From Anaerolineales bacterium (lineage in GTDB: Bacteria > Chloroflexota > Anaerolineae > Anaerolineales > UBA6663): 37,285 bases of DNA. Each line of letters opens with the position of its first letter. Positions within the stretch are counted from its first letter, which is position 1. Positions 32,108 to 37,285 of this stretch are shown here, piece by piece. The translations under genes and the position numbers were made by a program. The DNA is taken from positions 1 to 37,285 of the forward strand of contig JADLEU010000341.1 of the NCBI GenBank assembly GCA_020845955.1, given 5' to 3'. The notes under the pieces are model-generated. The model did no database searches. It was not told the DNA's origin and saw only the letters and a list, made by a program, of their open reading frames with translations.

Positions 32108-35100
32108 ATGCGCCCGCGCTCGATCCTGTTCCCCTGCCTGGTTATCACCGCCCTGCTCGCCGGCAGCCTCGGTCCGGCCGCTCCTGCCAGCGCCGGCGGC
32201 GCGCTGGGGTCGGCGCGCCCGCCGCGCGCCCGCCTGGCGGCGGCCGGTTTTGGAGCGCCCTTCCTGGTGCAAGAGATCACTCCCGGCGAGCCGGTCAGCT
32301 CCAACCCCGACGGTTTCGTTGAACTGAGCGGCAATCTCTTCTTTTGTGCCGCCACTACCGAGCTCGGCCGCGAGCTGTACAAGAGCGACGGCACCTCCGG
32401 CGGCACCACCCTGGTCAAGGACCTCAACCCCGGCGGCGCCGGCGGCCTGACCTATCCGCTGGCGGCCTTCAACGGCCAGATCATCTTCCCCGGCGACGAC
32501 GGCGCCAGCGGCCTGGAGCTGTGGGCCAGCGACGGCACCTCGACCGGCACGCAGCGCCTGCTCGAAATCGCGGCTGGCCCGGAAGGGGCGCGCCCCGACA
32601 ACTTCGTCGAATATAACGGCGAGCTGTACTTCGCGGCCGACGATCAAGACCAGTACGGCGAAGAGCTGTGGAAGACCGACGGCACGCCCGGCGGCACCGT
32701 GCTGGTCGAAGACCTCTACCCCGGCCCAGACGGCGCCAACATCGAAACGCCGGTCGAATACGATGGGCGGCTGTGGTTCAGCGCCCGCGACGCCGCCGGC
32801 GACGAGCTGTGGGTGAGCGACGGCGCCCCGGCCGGCACCTATCGCTTCAAGGTCCTCAGCCCCACCGCGTCGGGCGTCAACGCCAGCGGCCGCCCGCGCG
32901 ACTTCACCGAGGCCGGTGGGCTGCTGTTCTTCAGCGCCAACGGGGGCGACAGCTTTGGCCGCGAGCTGTGGGTCACCGACGGCACGGTGACCAACACGCT
33001 CATGGTCGAGGACCTCAATCCTGGCGCCGGCTACGCGTCTCCCGGAGATCTGACGGCCATGGGCGGGAAGCTGTACTTCACCGCCGACGACGGCGGCAGC
33101 GGCCGAGAGCTGTACGTGAGCGACGGCACCCCGGCCGGCACGTATCGGCTGGCCGACATCAACCCGGGCACCTTCGGTTCCTTCCCCGGCTTTCTGGTGA
33201 ACCGGCTGGGCCAGCTGTACTTCAGCGCCGACGACGGTGCGCATGGCAAAGAGCTGTGGACCAGCGACGGGACCATCACGGGCACCGTGCTGCTGGAAGA
33301 CATCAACCCTTCCGGCGCGTCGGAACCCCGGAACCTGGTGCGCGGCCTGGGCAGCCTGTTCTTCAGCGCCACCGACGGCAGCAGCGGCAGCGAGCTCTAT
33401 CGCTTCAACGGCACGACCGTCAGCCAGGTCGTCGATCTCAACCCCGGCCCCGGCAGCTCCAGTCCATCCGGTTTCTTCCTTATCGCCGGCGCCTTGGCCA
33501 TCGTCGCCAACGACGGCCAGACCGGCGCCGAGCTGTGGGCCACCAATGGCACTGCCGTGGCGCAAATCAAGAACATCGCGCCTGATATCGGTGACACCCG
33601 CCTCGATGACCTCACTGGCGCTGGCGCCGGCCGGCTCTTCTTCACGGTTTACAGCAGCACGACCGGCTATGAGCCCTGGTCGAGCGACGGCACCCTGGCC
33701 GGCACGCTGGCCCTGGGCGACCTGTACTCGGGCCCCACCAGCTCCACCTATGGCGACTTCTTCGGGCTGGGCGATGGCCGCGCCCTGTTCGAGGCCGACG
33801 ACGGCGCTATCGGCGAAGAGCTGTGGCTCAGCGACGGCACGCGGGGCGGTACCGCGCCGCTGGCCGATCTCAACCCCGGGCCCAACGGCAGCGGCCCGGA
33901 GGGTGGCGTGCTCGTCAACGGCCGGGTGGTGTTCATGGCCTTCACCGAGGCGCATGGCGGCGAGCCGTGGGTGAGCGACGGCACCGTGGGCGGCACCCTG
34001 CTGCTGCGCGACATCTACAGCGGCGCCGCCAGCTCGAGTTACTCCGATTTATACGCCCTGGGCGACCTGGCGCTGTTCAACGCCGACGACGGCCAGAGCG
34101 GCGGCGAATGGTGGGCCACCGACGGCACCCCGGCCGGCACGCGCCAGGTGGTTGACCTGGTGCCTGGCCCGGACAGCAGCTATTCCTACGAGCTGGGCGT
34201 GGTGGGCCAACGCGGCTACTTTGCCGGGCACGCCGGCGACGGCGACCAAGAGCTGTGGCAGACCGACGGCTACACCGCCACGCTGGTGGCCGACATCGAC
34301 CCGGCGGGCAGCTCCTCGCCCTACAGTTTCTATTCCGGCGAGGCCGGCGTGTTCTTCCTGGCCGAGCTGCCGGCCACCGGCCGTGAACTGTGGTGGAGCG
34401 ACGGCGCCGACACCCACCAGGTGGCCGAGCTGGGCCCCGGCACCGATGACGCGCTGCTGGGTGACCCCGTGGCCGTAGGCGATGCGCTCTTCTTCCGCTA
34501 TTGCGAGCCGGTGGACGGCTGCGAGCTGTGGAAGGCGACCGCCCTCGGCGTAAACCAGGTGCGTGATCTCTGGCCCGGCCCAGACAGCGGCTACCCGACC
34601 GACCTGGCCAACGTCAACGGCCGGCTGGTGTTTGCGGCCAACGACGGCGCGAGCGGGCGCGAGGCCTGGGTGAGCGACGGCGCCTTCGCCGGCACCGAGC
34701 CGCTGGCCGACCTGGCGTCAGGCGGCCAGCACAGCAACCCGGCCGGCTTCACGGCCTCGGGTGGCTATCTCTACTTTCAGGCCTACACCCCGGCCAATGG
34801 CACCGAGCTGTGGGCGCTGCCGCTCTCGACCGATCTGCAGGTGACGATCGCGGCGCCGCCCAGCCCGGCCACGGCCACGCTGCCGCTGGCCTACACCCTG
34901 ACCGTCACCAACACCGGCAGCCTGGACTCGGCCGGCGTGACGCTGACCAGCACGCTCAGCGCCGCGGCCGAGCTGGCCTCAGCCGCCCCCAGCCAGGGCG
35001 CCTGCAGCGGCAGCGAACCGGTGGTCTGCGTGCTGGGCCGCCTGCGAGCGGGGCACTCGGCCACCGTGGCGCTGACCTACGTGCCGGCCGCGGCCGGCGC

Positions 35101-35233
35101 CCTGACGCACACCGCCGCGGTCAGCCCGGCCGAGTTCGAGGACACGCCCGGCGATAACACCGCCGCGCTCGACATTCTGGTCGAGGACGCGCCCTACCTC
35201 CCGCGCGTGTACCTGCCTTTCGTGGCGCGTTAG
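32108..35233 (+). CDS. Secreted ELWxSDGT-repeat protein with DUF11-like domain
   Basis: 1041 residues. Signal peptide ILFPCLVITALLAGSLGPAAPASA. Residues about 50-900 hold about 18 repeats of about 47 residues centred on ELWxSDGTxxGTxLVxDLNPG; the clearest are ELYKSDGTSGGTTLVKDLNP and ELWKTDGTPGGTVLVEDLYP. Repeats of this type probably form beta-propeller-like blades. Residues about 910-1025 look like a DUF11/CARDB domain (LPLAYTLTVTNTGSLDSAGV). The protein ends RVYLPFVAR. GGAGG lies six bases before the ATG. It is likely a surface or extracellular protein; no enzyme motif is seen. Some repeats are degenerate (ELYRFNGTTVSQVVDLNPGP, ELWKATALGVNQVRDLWPGP). Confidence 0.85.
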   Translation: MRPRSILFPCLVITALLAGSLGPAAPASAGGALGSARPPRARLAAAGFGAPFLVQEITPGEPVSSNPDGFVELSGNLFFCAATTELGRELYKSDGTSGGTTLVKDLNPGGAGGLTYPLAAFNGQIIFPGDDGASGLELWASDGTSTGTQRLLEIAAGPEGARPDNFVEYNGELYFAADDQDQYGEELWKTDGTPGGTVLVEDLYPGPDGANIETPVEYDGRLWFSARDAAGDELWVSDGAPAGTYRFKVLSPTASGVNASGRPRDFTEAGGLLFFSANGGDSFGRELWVTDGTVTNTLMVEDLNPGAGYASPGDLTAMGGKLYFTADDGGSGRELYVSDGTPAGTYRLADINPGTFGSFPGFLVNRLGQLYFSADDGAHGKELWTSDGTITGTVLLEDINPSGASEPRNLVRGLGSLFFSATDGSSGSELYRFNGTTVSQVVDLNPGPGSSSPSGFFLIAGALAIVANDGQTGAELWATNGTAVAQIKNIAPDIGDTRLDDLTGAGAGRLFFTVYSSTTGYEPWSSDGTLAGTLALGDLYSGPTSSTYGDFFGLGDGRALFEADDGAIGEELWLSDGTRGGTAPLADLNPGPNGSGPEGGVLVNGRVVFMAFTEAHGGEPWVSDGTVGGTLLLRDIYSGAASSSYSDLYALGDLALFNADDGQSGGEWWATDGTPAGTRQVVDLVPGPDSSYSYELGVVGQRGYFAGHAGDGDQELWQTDGYTATLVADIDPAGSSSPYSFYSGEAGVFFLAELPATGRELWWSDGADTHQVAELGPGTDDALLGDPVAVGDALFFRYCEPVDGCELWKATALGVNQVRDLWPGPDSGYPTDLANVNGRLVFAANDGASGREAWVSDGAFAGTEPLADLASGGQHSNPAGFTASGGYLYFQAYTPANGTELWALPLSTDLQVTIAAPPSPATATLPLAYTLTVTNTGSLDSAGVTLTSTLSAAAELASAAPSQGACSGSEPVVCVLGRLRAGHSATVALTYVPAAAGALTHTAAVSPAEFEDTPGDNTAALDILVEDAPYLPRVYLPFVAR

Positions 35234-35242
35234 AGCGACTGG

Positions 35243-35279
35243 CGACGCGGCTAAGGACAGCCGACGCGGCTGAGTACAG
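35243..35279. repeat. 18-base tandem repeat between convergent genes
   Basis: CGACGCGGCTAAGGACAG (35243-35260) is followed after one base by CGACGCGGCTGAGTACAG (35262-35279), with two differences. It fills most of the 57-base gap between the convergent ELW-repeat and FG-GAP genes. No terminator hairpin is obvious. Confidence 0.6.
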
Positions 35280-35290
35280 TCGCGTGATCG

Positions 35291-36451
35291 TCACCGCGCC
35301 TCAAACCCACCCGCGCCGTCGTTGAGCCAGGCCCGCACCTCGCGCTCGAGGCAGCCGGCCACGACGTCGGGCGCGCCGTCGCCGTTCACGTCGCCAAGAG
35401 CCACGGCGCAGTCGTCGGCATAGTTCAGCGCGGGCCGGTGGGCCGTGAAGCGGCCCGCGCCGTCGTTGCGCCAGGCGGTAGCGGCCTCGGCGCCGGCCGC
35501 CAGCGCGTCCAGGTCGCCGTCGCCGTCCAGGTCGGCCAGCGCGGCGAAGCGCGTCTGGCCGCTGCCCAGCGCCTGCCCGCTGTCGACGAACCGCCCGGTG
35601 CCGCCGTTAAGCCACACCTCGTCGGCGCCGCGGTTGCCGGCCCAGGCGTCCAGGTCGCCGTCGCTGTCCACATCGCCCAGCGCCACGGCGTAAGTCTCGG
35701 CCCGGCCCAGGCGCTGGCCGCTGTCGGCAAAGCGGCCGTGCCCGTCGTTGAGCCAGACCGTGTTGGGCTCGTCGCGGCGGGTGGTGCCGTGCGTGTCGCG
35801 CACCGAGGTGGCGTTTCCCAGAAAGATATCCAGGTCGCCGTCGCCGTCCACGTCGCCCAGCGCCACGGCCATGCTGCCCAGCTCGCCCAGGCGCTGGCCG
35901 CTGTCGCTGAAGCGCCCCTGGCCGTCACTCAGCGCCACCACGCTCTCCGGCGGGTACCAGTTCGTGAAGTTGTTGCCGAACTCGACGATGCCGCAGCAGC
36001 CGGCCAGCACCAGGTCCAGGTCGCCGTCGCCGTCCAGGTCCCCGGCCGCCAGGTCATGGAACGTCAGCCGGTCGAAGTCAAGCCGCCCGCTGGTGGGCAC
36101 CGCGCCCAGCCGGCCCGAGCCGGGGTTGGGCAAGACCCAGGCCCCCAGGCCCAGGTTGAGCATCACGTCGGGGTCGCCATCGCCGTCGAAGTCGGCGGCG
36201 AGCACGTTGCGAGTGTCGTAGGGGCCCAGGCGCTGCCCGCTGTCGGCGAAGGAGCCCGTGCCGTCGTTCCAACAGACGGTGTCGGGCGCCACGCCCTCGC
36301 CCGTGCCGTTGGCCAGCACCGCGTCCAGGTCGCCGTCGCCGTCGAGGTCGGCCAGGGCGATATCCTGGGTGCGCACCCGGTCGAAGTCCAGGCCGCACCC
36401 GGCCAGCAGCAGGGCCAGCAGCAGCGCGGCGCCCGCGCCACGCGCCCACAC
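35291..36451 (-). CDS. FG-GAP/VCBS repeat lipoprotein
   Basis: 386 residues. Lipoprotein signal ending LLLALLLAGC, then repeats with the calcium-binding DLDGDGDLD loop (eight or more) joined by WLNDGxGRFxDSGQRLG linkers; these are FG-GAP/VCBS blades of a seven-bladed-type propeller. The clearest unit is VALGDVDGDGDLDIFLGN. It is probably a calcium-binding, surface-anchored protein for ligand or matrix binding; no enzymatic motif is seen. It begins 6 bases after the stop of the upstream membrane protein, so they form an operon. Confidence 0.86.
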   Translation of the reverse strand: MWARGAGAALLLALLLAGCGLDFDRVRTQDIALADLDGDGDLDAVLANGTGEGVAPDTVCWNDGTGSFADSGQRLGPYDTRNVLAADFDGDGDPDVMLNLGLGAWVLPNPGSGRLGAVPTSGRLDFDRLTFHDLAAGDLDGDGDLDLVLAGCCGIVEFGNNFTNWYPPESVVALSDGQGRFSDSGQRLGELGSMAVALGDVDGDGDLDIFLGNATSVRDTHGTTRRDEPNTVWLNDGHGRFADSGQRLGRAETYAVALGDVDSDGDLDAWAGNRGADEVWLNGGTGRFVDSGQALGSGQTRFAALADLDGDGDLDALAAGAEAATAWRNDGAGRFTAHRPALNYADDCAVALGDVNGDGAPDVVAGCLEREVRAWLNDGAGGFEAR

Positions 36452-36457
36452 CGGCGC

Positions 36458-37276
36458 CTACTCCGGCGAGGCCCCATGGTAGGCCGGGTCGCTGGCGCGG
36501 ATGGCGTCAATCTCCGCCGCGCAGAGCGCGGGCTGGTCCGGCGGCGTTCCCTGCGCGGCGTAGCGCTGCGCCGCAAGGCGCGGGTCGCTCCAGTGCGCGC
36601 GGGTCGCGTAGCCCAGCTCGTAGTAGTCGCCGCCGCCGCGATAACACCAGTCTTGCCCGGCCAGGATCACCGGCCCCGCCAACGTCAGTCGCCGCCATGC
36701 GCCCAGCGCCCGCAGATCGGCCGGGTAGCGCCCCGTGCGGGCCCGGTAGGCTTCGACGGCCTGTCGAACGCGCTCGGCGCGCGCCTCGGTGAGCGCGCGG
36801 AAATCGACGCGCTGGCCGAGGGCTGAGACCGCGACCAGCAGTGCTGGGATCAGCAGCGCATACTCCACGCCTATCGCCCTGGCCCGGCCCGCCAGGCTGA
36901 GCGTCAAGGCGAGCCCGGCCAGGACCGCGGCCAGGCCGGGCAGGACGATCAGGATGTACGCCAGCGGATCGTACGTGCTGTCCCAGATCGTGATCCAATA
37001 CAGGCTATGCAGGGCCTTGGCGGCCAGCAGCGCGCTCAGCCCCAGGCAGACGGCGGCTGGGTACAGCCGGGCGGCTGGGTACAGCCGGGCGGCGACTGGG
37101 ACCAGGCCCGCGTGCAGCAGCAGGGCCGCGGCCGCCAACGCCAGGGCGCTCAGCACGACCGCCGGCCACAAGCTCGGGTTGGCGGTCGGCCCGCTGCCGC
37201 GCCAGCCGCCGGCGTCCAACCAGATCAGGCCAGCCAGGATGAGCAACCCCAGGCCGATCCAGGCACGGGCGTCCAC
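36458..37276 (-). CDS. Membrane protein with a pseudopilin-like C-terminal segment
   Basis: 272 residues from a GTG at 37276, nine bases from the window edge, so the true start may lie outside. Four to five membrane segments occupy residues 1-165 (WIGLGLLILAGLIWLDAGG, VVLSALALAAAALLLHAGLV, YILIVLPGLAAVLAGLAL, ALLIPALLVAVSALG). The C-terminal part has a helix plus VEAYRARTGRYPADLRAL and ILAGQDWCYRGGGDYYELGY, resembling the post-helix region of type II secretion pseudopilins (A...Y....G.YP..L). The function is unknown. A 2 x 18-base tandem repeat duplicates LYPAAR within it. Confidence 0.65.
   Translation of the reverse strand: MDARAWIGLGLLILAGLIWLDAGGWRGSGPTANPSLWPAVVLSALALAAAALLLHAGLVPVAARLYPAARLYPAAVCLGLSALLAAKALHSLYWITIWDSTYDPLAYILIVLPGLAAVLAGLALTLSLAGRARAIGVEYALLIPALLVAVSALGQRVDFRALTEARAERVRQAVEAYRARTGRYPADLRALGAWRRLTLAGPVILAGQDWCYRGGGDYYELGYATRAHWSDPRLAAQRYAAQGTPPDQPALCAAEIDAIRASDPAYHGASPE
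37056..37091. repeat. In-frame 2 x 18-base tandem repeat
   Basis: The 18-base unit GCTGGGTACAGCCGGGCG occurs twice in perfect tandem, adding six residues (RLYPAA type) to the membrane protein gene without shifting frame. It is probably a recent duplication at a loop between membrane segments. Confidence 0.75.
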
Positions 37277-37285
37277 GCGCCGGGC

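Noticed and set aside
32084-33955. 623-codon minus-strand frame opposite the ELW-repeat gene
   Set aside because: Its apparent repeats mirror the DNA repeats of the plus-strand gene, which has a signal peptide, SD and known repeat motif.
32480-35000. CRISPR-like regularly spaced repeats in the ELW-repeat gene
   Set aside because: The period is about 140 bases, in frame, with degenerate coding repeats and no spacers or leader.

Overview
This 37.3 kb window is GC-rich, gene-dense chromosomal DNA, most likely from an uncultured Chloroflexota (Anaerolineae/Caldilineae-like). The clues are a binding-protein lipoprotein with a Val/Thr-rich 'VTVEVPVTVEVP' linker after the lipobox, very large PAS/GAF kinases, a GT39 protein with a long extracytoplasmic tail, and secreted repeat proteins ending in a 'YLPFVAR'-like C-terminus. 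This assignment is inference from gene style; no rRNA or marker phylogeny is available here.

Layout. 1-167: hairpin-forming repeats downstream of an operon. 168-5454 (-): complete Aap-type polar amino-acid ABC importer in the order binding protein, permease Q, permease M, ATPase, with a near-consensus promoter and a strong hairpin after the binding-protein gene. 5532-6794 (-): MBL-fold hydrolase and NTF2-like protein. 7018-8502 (-): secreted beta-helix protein. 8617-9286 (+): Cys-rich YkgJ/DUF3109-like protein. 9479-12651 (-): GT39 glycosyltransferase preceded by the remnant of a luciferase-like flavin oxidoreductase gene. 12764-17428: divergent module, (-) PepSY-like secreted protein, small secreted or membrane protein, ApbE flavinyltransferase, ferric-reductase-like heme membrane protein; (+) OmpR-type regulator and histidine kinase. 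17529-18929 (-): PLP trans-sulfuration enzyme. 18934-19930: relic of one uracil-DNA glycosylase and, divergently, an intact Mug. 19949-20020 (-): tRNA-like cloverleaf with abnormal D and anticodon arms. 20111-22716 (+): alpha/beta hydrolase and MurJ flippase. 22803-31377 (-): operon of two giant histidine kinases and a LuxR/NarL-type regulator. 31547-31949 (-): PadR repressor with a palindromic operator. 32108-35233 (+): secreted 18-repeat ELWxSDGT protein. 35291-37276 (-): FG-GAP lipoprotein and a membrane protein near the window edge.

How the genes may work together. The ABC operon is self-sufficient for amino-acid uptake, but both permeases carry unusual insertions; one is a fragment resembling a lobe of its own binding protein. 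The 12764-17428 module looks like a signal-controlled extracytoplasmic redox unit (heme membrane protein plus flavin transferase). Its kinase and its secreted PepSY-like protein both carry dense acidic/His tracts, suggesting a cation as signal or cargo. The kinase operon looks like a branched relay in which a cytosolic REC/PAS/GAF kinase and a membrane Cache/HAMP/GAF kinase share one LuxR-type regulator; a 7-2-7 inverted repeat upstream fits a NarL-type site. Several promoters share a 'GCTATAAT' or extended TGn -10, and murJ appears to be leaderless.

The best candidates for something undescribed are the binding-protein lobe inside the permease, the tRNA-like element, and the divergent acidic-tract flavin/heme module.
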